Assembly (NCBI RefSeq): GCF_035222485.1
Contig: NC_085925.1
Coordinates: 4,120,098-4,184,097, forward strand
Length of the DNA stretch: 64,000 nt
Reading direction: 5' to 3'
DNA from: Podospora pseudoanserina
Lineage: Eukaryota; Ascomycota; Sordariomycetes; Sordariales; Podosporaceae
Part shown: positions 32,673 to 43,955 of the stretch, in pieces
Position numbering within the stretch: the first letter of the stretch is position 1
Layout of the letters: each line of letters starts with the position of its first letter
Notes under the pieces: generated by a model
Seen by the model: the letters and a program-made list of their open reading frames with translations, nothing else
The model's database searches: none
Told to the model about the DNA's origin: nothing
Program-made: the position numbers and the translations under genes

Positions 32673-34375
32673 ATGGCGTGCTTGTTTGGTCTCTTGCTGC
32701 TTCTGTCAGCGGCTCTCCCTTGCTCCTTTGCTGTTTCTCAGTGGAATGAGGAAGTCGTGAACGGCATCCCTTACCGCACCTTTTACCACGCAGACACCAA
32801 CAGCAAACTTTCGATAGTTAGTAACTCTGGTATCTGCGAGACAACCCCCAATGTGAATCAACTCAGCGGATACATCCGCATCAGCGAGGACATCAACCTC
32901 TTCTTTTGGTTCTTTGAGTCTCGCAACAGCCCTGCAACCGCCCCTTTGGCTCTGTGGCTCAACGGTGGCCCAGGATGCAGCTCGATGCTTGGTCTCTTTG
33001 TCGAACATGGGCCTTGTCGTTTTCCTGATGGATCGCCAGCGGGATCTGACCCAGTGCTGAATGAAGAGAGCTGGAACAGCTACGCCAACATGCTCTACCT
33101 TGATCAGCCCGTTGGTGTGGGCTTCAGGTTTGTTGGTCTGTCTCAACGCGCAGGGAACCCGGTTAACAGACGAAAGCTATGGGGTAGGCCAAGTCAACGC
33201 CACCACCCAGGGCTCGGTCTATGTGTGGACGTTTCTGCAGGCCTTTCTTGCCGCCAAGCCTGAGCTAGCCAAGTCGCAGTTTGGCCTCTTCACTGAGAGC
33301 TATGGCGGTCGGTATCCTCCTGCGGTGCGCAATACTTCGCGTAGGCTGATAGTGTTCAGGACATTACGGGCCGGACATTGTCCGCTTTATCCAGCAGCAA
33401 AACAAGGTCGTAGACCAAAACGTTTCCAACGCAGTCAAGATCGACATTATCGCCTTAGGAATCAACAATGGCTGGGTCGACCCCAAGCTCCAGTTTCCTG
33501 CGTACCTCGATTTTGGACTCACCAACAACTACAGGCAACTTGTGAATCAGTCACAGTATTCAACTGGAATCACTCTATACCAACAACGATGCGTTCCGGC
33601 GTTGCAAAACTGCACCGTGACCACAGGAACAGCGGAAGATTGCAACCATGCCCATAACACCTGTTACGATGCGTTGGGTCTCTTTACCGTGGAGCTCCAG
33701 CGATTCGACCTGTACGACGTCAGAAGGGTCGACACATGGACCGGGATCCCAGGAACAGATATGTACCATGAGTATCTGGCGAGGTCTGACGTGAAGGATG
33801 CCATTGGCGCTCAGCGCGACTATACCGAGTGTTCCGACGTCGCCTGGGGGCTGTTTGACAGTACCGGAGACCGTGAGTTGTTTTCTAGGCGACTGGGCTA
33901 CGCCGCGCTGACAGCGATACAGCATCGAGATCCTTCCTCGGTGAGCTGAGCGAGGTTGTCCAGTCAGGTGTGAGAGTGCTGTTGTGGGCCGGGGATGCCG
34001 GTGTGTTTGTTCCTGGCCTGGTTTCCTTATCTGTCAATGAAGCTGACATGCATGTCTGGCGCAGATTATCTTTGCAACTGGATGGGCAATCTTGCTGTTG
34101 CGAACGCGATTGACTATTCTGGGCAGCTTGACTTTGTTAAGAGAGGCATGAGCGCCTATCAAGTCAACGGAACATCTTTCGGCGAGTTCAAGACGGTCGA
34201 GAACTTGAGCTGGCTTCGAGTGTATAGTGCGGGGCATCTTGTGTGAGTTTTTATTGTCTGGTCCATCACACTCTGGCCGCTGACACTTGGCCGTCTTAGA
34301 TCCTCGGATCAACCCCGAGCCGCACTGCAGGCATTCCGCCAGACCATGGAAAACAGACCACTGGAAGCAACTTGA
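32673..34375 (+). CDS. Secreted serine carboxypeptidase (peptidase family S10)
   Basis: Removes C-terminal residues from peptides at acidic pH, outside the cell or in the vacuole. 476 residues in six exons: 32673-33127, 33177-33307, 33360-33872, 33923-34000, 34065-34242, 34300-34375. Signal peptide (ACLFGLLLLLSAALPCSFA). Seen: the oxyanion region LWLNGGPGCSSMLGLF, LYLDQPVGVGFSYG, the nucleophile in TESYGGHYGP, the Asp in WAGDADYLCNW, and the His in SAGHLV. Two splice sites are weak: intron 1 ends in AAG, and intron 2 begins GTCGGT. Each was chosen because it restores a family motif exactly (VGFSYG and ESYGGHYG). If those sites are not used, the gene would be damaged. It lies near the FMO/P450 pair with no obvious functional link. 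Confidence 0.82.
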
Positions 34376-34690
34376 GTCGATGTACACGTTGGGTGATTTT
34401 GCCCTGTTTGGATTTGAGTTGCTGAGGTTTCGAAACGGGAATGTCTGCTGGATAGAGAAGGATCAGCTTTTGGCAAATTGAACCGAGTGTCCAATGTCGC
34501 AATCATGCCGATATATGCATGCAAGTGTATTTGTCACAGGCTAGTATTTTTGGCTGCTTGGCTCTGAGGATGCTGACAGACTAGACATATTCAGGTAACG
34601 GTTGGTCATATATGAAAGCTCCAGATTCCAGTTCTCACAGGCTGGTCACCTCCACGGTCCTCGCACAGGTTTCCATTTTTCTGAAACAAT
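34376..34690. other. Intergenic, carboxypeptidase to FMO
   Basis: 315 bases, presumed promoter of the flavin monooxygenase gene. No gene supported. Confidence 0.6.
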
Positions 34691-36603
34691 ATGCGGGTGG
34701 CAGTCATCGGTGCCGGGCCTTCGGGTCTAGTGACACTAAAGTATCTGCTCGCAGCTTGTGACTCTCTGGGTTCTGACCCTGTCGAACCGATCTTGTTCGA
34801 GTCCGAGTCATCGGTGGGGGGGACGTTTGCTCATCGCACATATGAGGATGGAGAGGTATGTTTGCAGGATGCTTTGATCACTCACCGGCTCACCAAGTGT
34901 ACTGTAGCTTGTATCTTCGAAACAGCTTACGACATTTTCCGACTTTAGGCCTCAGGACTCCGACCCGGACTTCCTTTCGACTGACCGTTATGTCGAGTAC
35001 CTCAACGATTACTGCACACACTTTGGGCTTTGGGAGCACCTCAAACTTTCGACTACCGTTGTCTCGATCCGCAAAAACGGGAACAGGGGCCATATCATTA
35101 CTTATCGGCAGCAAGACGGTCCACAGACTGCAGAACATGAATGCGATGCCGTGGCCATTTGTACCGGACTCCACGTTACTCCGAATATCCCAAACATCAA
35201 CGGCGTGGACCGAGTATCAAAAGTCTTTCACTCGTCCGAGTTCAAGAATAGGAGCCAGTTTGGAGTGGGGAAAACGGTGCTTATATTGGGTAGTGGCGAG
35301 ACGGCCATGGATCTGGGATACCTCGCCATGCACAGCCCTATCAAAAGAGTCTTGATGAGCCACCGCGATGGATTTTTGTGCGCGCCCAAGAGAATTCCTG
35401 ATCCTGTCATTTTGCCCATTCTTGGTAACAAGCCTGACCCGAACAGACTCAACGTGCCGGTCGACAGCAGCAGTGCTAGTCTTTTTGACACGGCCTACGT
35501 CCACCGCCGTCTGAGAGACCAAATGTTGCTGTGGCATTATTATGATATCTTTATCAAATCGACCCTTTGGTTGGTTGGTGGCTCCAAGTACGGAATGGCA
35601 CAGTGGATAGGGGGGATATCGGATGAGCGGTATCACGCCAGTAAAAGTCTCTGTGTTTTTCTTCCATCCCGTTGCTCGGAAGCTGACATTTCTACTAGTT
35701 TTTTTCAACAAATCCAACAAGGTCATGCCATATCTATCAGCCCCATATCGCCAAGAACGGGAATCGTCCATTGTCCAGAGAATCAGGTCTTCCCTCATTC
35801 AGGTGCCACTAGCAGAGACTGGTGGTCGACACATTGACCTGGCACCCTGGCCTACCCACTTTGACGAACAAGGCATCGTTCATTTTCGGAGCAACAACCG
35901 TCCCGAATTCCACCGCCTGAAGGGCCAAAGGATCAAGCCTGATGTGGTGATATTTGCAACAGGATACACACAGACTTTTTCTTTCTTATCCGATGATTAC
36001 CCTACGCCAGAAAGCCTTGATACACGATCCATCTGGAAGTCGACAAATCCTTCTGTTGCTTTTATTGGGTTTATCCGCCCATCCTTTGGCGCCATACCGC
36101 CGTTGTCCGAACTACAAGCTCAACTTTGGGTTGTCAACCTTTTGCGCCCTGCATTAGTACCAAGGCCCTTGAGCATCACGGATGAGCCACATTACAAACT
36201 CAAAATGAACAACAGATCGCGAATCCAGTACGGAGTGGACCACGAGAGCTATGCATATCAGCTTGCACTTGACATGGGAGCTGCAACAGGATTCTCCCAG
36301 GTTTTATCACGAGGATGGGCTTATCAAACGTCAAAGGGTAGACGCAATGGCGGGTGGTACAAGTTGCCTCTAGTATGGGCTTTGGGAGCTAACTTCAACA
36401 CCAAATTCCGGTTGAGGGGCCCATGGAAGTGGAAAGGTGCAGAGGACGTCTTGGTGGAGGAGCTGTGGGCCACGGTTGAGCGAAGAGGAGGGTTCTTTGG
36501 CCATGTTACACTCTCTGGCTTGCCTATGGCTGTCTTTGGGTGCATCAGCTTGGTGCTGTGGGTGTTGGAGCCTGTTATGAACATTTTGGGGATGCTAATG
36601 TGA
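34691..36603 (+). CDS. Flavin-containing monooxygenase (FMO / dimethylaniline type)
   Basis: FAD- and NADPH-dependent oxygenase acting on nucleophilic N or S atoms or on ketones. 602 residues in three exons, 34691-34855, 34908-35646 and 35699-36603, introns of 52 nt each ending in TAG. Seen: the FAD-binding GxGxxG at the start (VAVIGAGPSGLVTLKYL), the GG motif (SSVGGTF), the FMO fingerprint F-x-G-x3-H-S-x2-(Y/F) represented as VSKVFHSSEFK, the NADPH-binding GxGxxA (LGSGETAMDLG), and the ATG-Y motif (FATGYTQTFSFL). The C-terminal 60 residues end in a hydrophobic segment (GLPMAVFGCISLVLWVLEPV), a likely membrane anchor. The fingerprint is degenerate. It ends 57 bases from the stop of a convergent P450 gene. 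Confidence 0.9.
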
Positions 36604-36660
36604 GATCAGGCCCGAGTTGACAAAGACACAATGTATCCTAGCTCCTCTGACTGCACATCC

Positions 36661-38354
36661 CTAGCTGTCCCTCTCATCCACAACAAAATCAAGCGAGGGC
36701 CCCCGGTACACAGAAACCCAATTCATCACAAAGGGAAACCCTTGGTTCCGGAGAGGCTCTGTAAGATCCAGCTTGAAGTTTCTCACCACGCCCGCAACAG
36801 CATGGTTGAGATTCAGATTGGCCAGCGTGTAACCAACACACATCATGTTGCCCATACCAAAGGGTACCAAATACTTTTCCATGCCCCTTGAGCTTCCTCC
36901 GGGGAGCCATCTTTCAGGTTCGAACCTTTCCGGATCCGGAAAGATCTTTTCGTTGTGATGAACGTGATAGTTGTCTGTCTCCACAACCGTGCCGCCGGGG
37001 ATGTCATATCCACATAATACAGCTCCCTGGGCTGGCGTGTCACGAGGCATGGCCCCAGGGATTGCATGTGCCAGCCGCAAAGACTCCTTCATAAAAGCAG
37101 AAAAATAGGACAGAGCCTCCAGAGACGCGTTGGTGATGTCTGAGTCCTTGTCGGGGAAGGCTGCTTTCAGTTCTGAAAACAATTTGTTTTGGACGGCAGG
37201 GTAGGCGCCCAGAAAGTACGCAGTCCGGGTCAGCGACCAGAGTGTAGTGTGCAATGCTGCTCCCAGTATTGTGTACCCCTCGGCAATGACAGTGTTTGGG
37301 TCCAGGGAATCCAACAGCCTAGCAATGATTGATGACTCTTTGCTTCTTGGCTTTTCAGCAGGCCTCTTTTGCTCGTTCATAATTCGAAACACTTCGACTG
37401 CTGTGGTGTTTCTGATGATGGCTTGTCCGGTGGCAGCAGGGATCAACTTTGTCATGATGGATTGAGGGACGACCTCGAGAATCGGCACGACAGGAGGAAA
37501 GTACTTGACTATTGTCCAGGACTGGGCGAGCATGTCGACTGAGTTCGTAAGGGGGTGTGCCTCGAGCGTGTCAGTTTCCAACAAGCTGTTGCACGGTAAG
37601 CATAGGCAGGCTTTTGAACAACCAAGATCAAACAAACATACCCGTAGGATGTCTGACAGATGGCCTCTGCCGCGACATCAAGGACTAGCCCAGCCAGTGC
37701 ATTCTTCATGTTCACCACACTGGAACCACTTTCCAGGAACGACCTGATGTTCCCCACCATCATCTCCCGCTTGCCTTTTACCAAGCCCTCGTAGAGCTTG
37801 ATCACCTCACCCTTGGCAAACATGGGTGCAATGAGCGAACGTCTTTTTCGGTGGAAATCCGGGTCCGTCGAACCAAAAAGCGCATTGGAGAGGCGGAAGG
37901 GAACGTAAAAGTATTTTGCTTTTGTGAACTTGCTGCCGACCTTGTGAACATCTCGAAAGGCGTCGGGATCAGATATGTGCAAGGCATTTGGCCGGATGCG
38001 CACAACAGGGCCATATTTGGGGTGCAGCACAAATCGCTGGTGTTCAGGCCATGACAGTGGTGAGCGTGAAAAGAGGGCATGCCACGTTTCGTAAAGAGAT
38101 GTTGCAGCTGCCAATTTTGGGCCCGGGAACGAAGAGAGAGGGTGGAAATAGATGCGCTGGATGATCAGAAGAATGCGGTGTATAAAGAGGACAGCAATTA
38201 AAGGGGTTATAAGAGAGTGCATTGGAAAAGGTGCAGAGACATGACCTTCAGGGGCCACTCCGATGGACGTAGCATTCATGATCAATATCAGTCGCGGGAC
38301 TTGAAGATCAGGGAGCATGAAGTTCACAGGAGAGGATGAAGATGGCACCGACAT
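36661..38354 (-). CDS. Cytochrome P450 with substituted catalytic motifs
   Basis: Haem-thiolate monooxygenase-like protein, 545 residues. Exons 38354-37642 and 37585-36661, with a 56-nt intron (GTATGT...CAG). An N-terminal hydrophobic anchor (HSLITPLIAVLFIHRILLII) is followed by the Pro-rich hinge FHPLSSFPGPKLAA. Kept: the K-helix ExxR (KESLRLAH), ERFEPERW, and the haem Cys in VPFGMGNMMCVG. Altered: the I-helix motif reads GAALHTTL, with His where Asp/Glu is usual before Thr, and the haem loop has Met where Arg normally contacts a haem propionate. The overall shape recalls fungal CYPs of the trichothecene-oxygenase type, but family is not certain. Altered proton delivery or a non-monooxygenase reaction is possible. 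It is convergent with the FMO gene. Confidence 0.87.
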
Positions 38355-40110
38355 GAATAGCAGCTACTGTGGGAAGGTGGAATGAACCCACCGTTGGGTG
38401 GTTTAAATTGGGAGTTTTTGGGACCTTATCATAGCAAGAGAAAACAACCATTCTCCCCCCTCGATTTTACTGTTTGATATACCACACCTTCTGACACGAA
38501 CCCACCGTACTGACGCGCACTACCCACTCTGCCTACAATAGGTAACATGAAATCAACACAAAATTCCCGCAGTGCGTCTATTTGCGCCCAAGTTCATGAC
38601 ATCGCCCTTCGAAAAGATCCAGGCATATGCACAGAGACCCTTAGTATGATGGTGATATGTCACCCTGCAGAGTGCTATTGAATGGCGCCTCGCATGAGAA
38701 CCCGGCAGTGGAGGTGGCAAGTGAGGATAGGTAGGTAGGTAGCATTCAGCTATTGTTTAGGACGTGACAGGCACCAAGCCCCGCTTGCACTTCTTTCTCA
38801 CTGTTGCTTATCTACAGTGCGTCCAAGCTTCCCAGCAAGATCATCTATTTGCTCGCAATTCAATGTTCCACTCGGACTCTTTCCACCCAGCAACCTCACT
38901 CGCCCTCGTCATGGTCATGGGACTTTTCTTCCAATCGACAACGCTCGAAATCAACCCCCGCCCCTAGTTATGATACCTAATGATAACTGCTTACGTACCT
39001 TGTATTTGGGGCTCCATCCCGTTAATCTTTTGTCTTTTATTGGTGGTATACCTACATGTACGGGAATCAATATTGATTCTTGTCCATACATGACCAAGTC
39101 TAGCGTGCAACTTCTCCTCCTCCATTGCAACCCCAGCTGTAGCAGATCTCTGTCAGCTTTCATCATCCACCGCTCGCTCTATCACTTCATTTCCACAACT
39201 GGAACCACCTGCATCAAGCCTCTTTCTCCAAGCCCTCTTCGAGTTGTCCGAGCACCCCGCCTCCATCAAGTCTGCACCCCCCAAGTCTGCCTTCATGTTC
39301 GTGCTTAGTTCGTCCGATTCCATATCTTCTGAGTTTGCATCCCTTTATGCTGCCCTCATCCAAGACCCTCTCTAGGGGGCTCTCCTTGGCCGAGTCCTCC
39401 TTTAACCTACCTACCCCTTTCAAGCCGACCCCTCATAAGGCTACCTCGACCGAGTCATGATTTTGACCTCCTTGGGACAAGCCTCACCCCAGTCGAATCC
39501 GCCTGGTTTGATCCCTGTTTTTTAGAGCAGGGCTTCTTTCTTGCCTTTCTATCTCTATTCCTTCCGTCGCTCCTACTTCTGCGATGCCGCCCCCCTCTAC
39601 AAGAGCTTCTCCCTTAGTCAATGCTGGAGCTCTGTTCTTCTCTCGATCGGTTTTTGCTTACACCATTTGATCGACCGGTCAAAGGTCGTCAACCAAGCAA
39701 TGGTGCCTTCATCAGTCGAGCAGGTGCCGATTGGACCTGTTGTTGCTTTAGCACAGCAATAGTCACTTCCAACCGAAGATAGCAGGGACACCATCATACA
39801 GTAAACCAGGCGGCTGTAAAATTTCAAGCTCATTAATCCCCCAGCAACCATGTTGAATGGATGTCTTGTACCAACTGCCGAAGGTCTGATTTACCCACCA
39901 CTCCAACCAAATCTCGAACGTTTCATTTCCCCGTCTCAAGTTTCGTTTTAATATACGATAGAATATTTCCCGGTCCCAATGGAGCAGGACAACGGAGCCG
40001 GCAGAGCTGCTTTCAGTTGGAACTCTCGATATATCTTTCAATCATCCACCCCCCCACCAATTCAAATCACCCACTCCACGGCTCACCATGCCAAAAAAAA
40101 AAATCCGACA
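38355..40110. other. 1.75-kb intergenic stretch
   Basis: Upstream of the P450 gene and of the secreted protein at 40111. A short TAGG tandem repeat lies at 38728-38742. A 163-codon frame (38817-39308) is Pro/Ser/Cys-rich without any motif. No gene supported. Confidence 0.5.
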
Positions 40111-40974
40111 ATGCGATCCCTGTTCCTATTCCCCATCATCTGGCATCTTGCTCTGGCAGCCAGCGTTCGAAGCATTTTTCTGTTCAAAGATGTCATGAAA
40201 TCCAATACAACAGCCCTCAAGACGTCGGGCTTTAATACTCTCATCATGTTTGGCGTGGGCATTTTGAGCAATGGCGACATCATGTATTATTCCAACACGC
40301 CTGAAAGTCAAGATGTGCGAATTGCTTCTGGCGGGGTCTATGTTGGGGGTGATGCTCTGGCCCAAAAGGTGCGCTCGCTGAAAACGGGGGAAACCGGCGT
40401 CACGAGGCTGGAGATTTCGATGAACGCCCAGAATGTGAGAAACCTCATAATGACACCAGGCCCAGGGCCAGAGACGCCTTTGTTTCGCAACTTTCAGGCC
40501 TTGAAGGAAGCTTGGACGCTTGATGCCGTCAACAATGACGACGAATCCATTTATGATCTCAACAGTTCGGTTGCCTTTGGAAGAATGCTGGGCCAGATCG
40601 GATACAAATACACCATCGCGCCATATACGAACGCCCAGTTCTGGCTTAACGTGAAGAATCAACTTAATCAGGGGCTCAAGGAACAAGACAGGCTGCTTGA
40701 TCGGGTGTATCTACAATGCTACGACGGCGGGGCATACAATAACCCTCCTGGATGGCAGACATTTTTGGGTATGAAGGTTGTTCCTCTGATCTGGGTCATC
40801 AATGACTCCAAACCGGTTTACGGCGCCACTGCTGCTCAGGCGCGAACCCGACTTACCCAGTGGCATCAACAAAGTACCCTTGCCGGAGGAGGGTACTGGA
40901 ACGACTACGATATCGAAAAGATGGGGTTATCGTATCGGGATTATGGCAACGTACTGGCCAGCATATTTCCGTAG
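40111..40974 (+). CDS. Secreted TIM-barrel-like glycosidase homolog
   Basis: 287 residues, single exon. The ATG at 40111 opens a signal peptide (MRSLFLFPIIWHLALAASV); the upstream in-frame Met would put 44 non-conserved residues before it. The body looks like a (beta/alpha) barrel: TLIMFGVGILSNGD, RLEISMNAQNVRNL, DAVNNDDESIYD, VYLQCYDGGAYNNP, VVPLIWVINDSKPV, GGGYWNDYDIEKMG. Acidic residues at strand ends (Asn-Asp-Asp-Glu and Asp-Gly-Gly) suit a glycosidase active site of GH18-like type. Close relatives in ascomycetes are often labelled coagulation factor 5/8 type domain proteins, but no such binding domain is present in this copy. Substrate unknown. Confidence 0.8.
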   Translation: MRSLFLFPIIWHLALAASVRSIFLFKDVMKSNTTALKTSGFNTLIMFGVGILSNGDIMYYSNTPESQDVRIASGGVYVGGDALAQKVRSLKTGETGVTRLEISMNAQNVRNLIMTPGPGPETPLFRNFQALKEAWTLDAVNNDDESIYDLNSSVAFGRMLGQIGYKYTIAPYTNAQFWLNVKNQLNQGLKEQDRLLDRVYLQCYDGGAYNNPPGWQTFLGMKVVPLIWVINDSKPVYGATAAQARTRLTQWHQQSTLAGGGYWNDYDIEKMGLSYRDYGNVLASIFP

Positions 40975-41087
40975 AGTCCAATTGAAAAACATGAGTTTGA
41001 TTAACTTCATAACGCATCACATCATTCAGCCCAAGTTCTGATCCAGCCATGACCTGGAGCCTATCTCCCTCCCATCCCATAATCCCT

Positions 41088-41908
<821 letters not shown>

Positions 41909-41999
41909 GATGAAGAGATGGGACTGATGGGAAGGTAGGTAGATGGAGGGATGCCTGCTGCTAAAAAGCGGGACAACAAGTCGACGGGTTCCTGGTCTT

Positions 42000-42005
42000 C
42001 TTATA
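42000..42005 (-). promoter_or_regulatory. TATA-like box of the cutinase gene
   Basis: TATAAG on the minus strand, 92 bases upstream of the cutinase ATG at 41908. Confidence 0.45.
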
Positions 42006-43955
42006 CATGATCATCTCCCGTACAACATGGCAGATGTGATCGAGGTACACTCCCATATCGCCTACACCACGACCTTGAGGCTACCACATTCGTTTCCTGG
42101 CGATTCTGTACCTTGAATTTCAGTCTTCGGAGGTATGTTCCACAATCGGAAGTTCCCACCATTCAGGGCGCAAAAGATGGCAGACAGGCATTCCCCGCAT
42201 TTTCGTCGTAGTGTGGTGGAGAAGCCTCGTAGGTAAGATAGGTAGTCAGGTAGCATCGCCGAACTTGGCATCTTACCGAACGGCCCTTCTCGTTCAACAA
42301 ACGTGGCCGCTGGTCATCATCTGCCACCACTATATCGGGCGTTGATCCCAAATCACCTCGATGCGCCGCCCCTTGCCCTTACGGACGGACCTTTTTGTGA
42401 AGCATGACCAAGGTATAGAATCGAGAATTTCTCCGTCTCGAGGTCGAGCTCGCGGTCCATGCTAGCGAGGGACTCTGATCGCGATGCCCGCTTCATTTGT
42501 CAAGACGGTGAACTGGACCGGAATGCGCTTTCAACTATCCGATGACACAAGTAAGCTTGCATCTGGGCAAGAGGAAATCCATGGTTCCTCAACCAACTTT
42601 CTACCCGGCCGCGGCCCAGTGTCTATGTACCAAGTAGCTCTGGGAGGCCGATCAGCGTGTTGATCTTTTGAAAATTGGAGGAATTTTCCATAAGCCAGGT
42701 CGATATTTGAAGGCGAGTTCCTGCATTAACCCCTCCTTGCCGTCTCCGAGAGTAACACACCAACACGATCTCCCGCAGACTTTCATTCGTCTTCGGACCT
42801 CGCTGCACCACAAGACAGCCAGATAGGTACACCACTGTCAAGATACTGTCCATTATTACATCTACCTTTGCAGTTGTGTTGCAACGTGTTGTGTGTTCGA
42901 GGGGGCGCAGACACCTTCCCAAATCCTGGATATTTGCCGTGCTGTGGAGCCTTTTCTCTCTGAAAACCTGCAAAGACGGAGCTCTGGAGGGTAGCATTGA
43001 GCCATCGTTTCACCGGGTTACGTTTTCCTACTTGGAACAAGATAGACCGCCGGCGCCAAATCGTGGGGTGCATGGTGTAATAGCAAGCGAGCGTAGAATC
43101 TCGACAGCCGGAGATGGGCATGAGCGTCGACCGTTACTCGTTCAGCTTCTCGTTGGAACCCTGGGGCGGACAAATGTCAATCTTTATTTGAGCCTTCGAG
43201 AGACAGCCATGCCGTGGGGCTGACCAGTGTGGCTTGAGAAATACCTACGAAGGGGGCCGAGGTGGCTTTCCATATAGGGGTACACTTCTCCTCAGCAGAC
43301 CTGTTTTCTTTTCCACCCCATCTCTCAATACAAATCAACTCTTGCCAAACGGGCCAAGTACCACCACTACAACTGGAGCGACGACCCCCACCAACGGATG
43401 TATGTCTGAATCCAAGGGATCGGCCTACCAGTCATGGCCAAAGCCGGGGGATAGAACGTGCGCAGTGTTTGGAGTGCCGCCAAGAGTCTGGCCAACGTGC
43501 ATAGTAGTCTGTCTCTATATGTACAACCCCACCGCGATAGGTTGTACTCGCAAGCATTCCCGGCCCGAAAGCCTTTGGTGTTGTCGTGTGCGGACAATGA
43601 GTTTTTAACCTGAGGTTTCAGGGTCAGTGGGGCTCACCATCTGAATACCTAATCCATTTCACTTTCAAGTCTTTTCCTCCGTGAGGAACTGTTGTCATTT
43701 GCGTATGGAATATCTAGAAGCCCTTCTTTAATGCCAGTTATTATAGGCCATCATCGAGGGTTGATAACCAAGTCATGATGCTGCATGTGTGGGAGAGTTG
43801 GTTTGGCATGGATTTGGAGCAGAAAATCGGGATGTGTATTTGATCGCTGATTGACAAGAGGCTATCATGCCAACGACTCATGCCACATCCAATCCAGAGT
43901 GATGAGGCAAAGGGGAAGCCGTCTCTCGAGTATCCAGTCAATTCAAGGCAGTGGT
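42006..43955. other. 2-kb intergenic stretch
   Basis: Lies between the cutinase 5' end and the TPR gene 3' end. Open frames such as 42876-43223 show no motif, and base composition is normal. No gene supported. Confidence 0.5.

Noticed and set aside
36900-36930. GGTTCGAACC, tRNA-like B box
   Set aside because: Lies in the coding sequence of the P450 (FEPERW region); no cloverleaf.
18253-38354. Secondary-metabolite gene cluster
   Set aside because: FAD monooxygenase, MFS, FMO and P450 genes are scattered over 20 kb among unrelated genes, with no PKS, NRPS, terpene synthase or prenyltransferase.
38817-39308. 163-codon open frame, plus strand
   Set aside because: Pro/Ser/Cys-rich translation typical of C/T-rich non-coding DNA; no signal peptide or motif.
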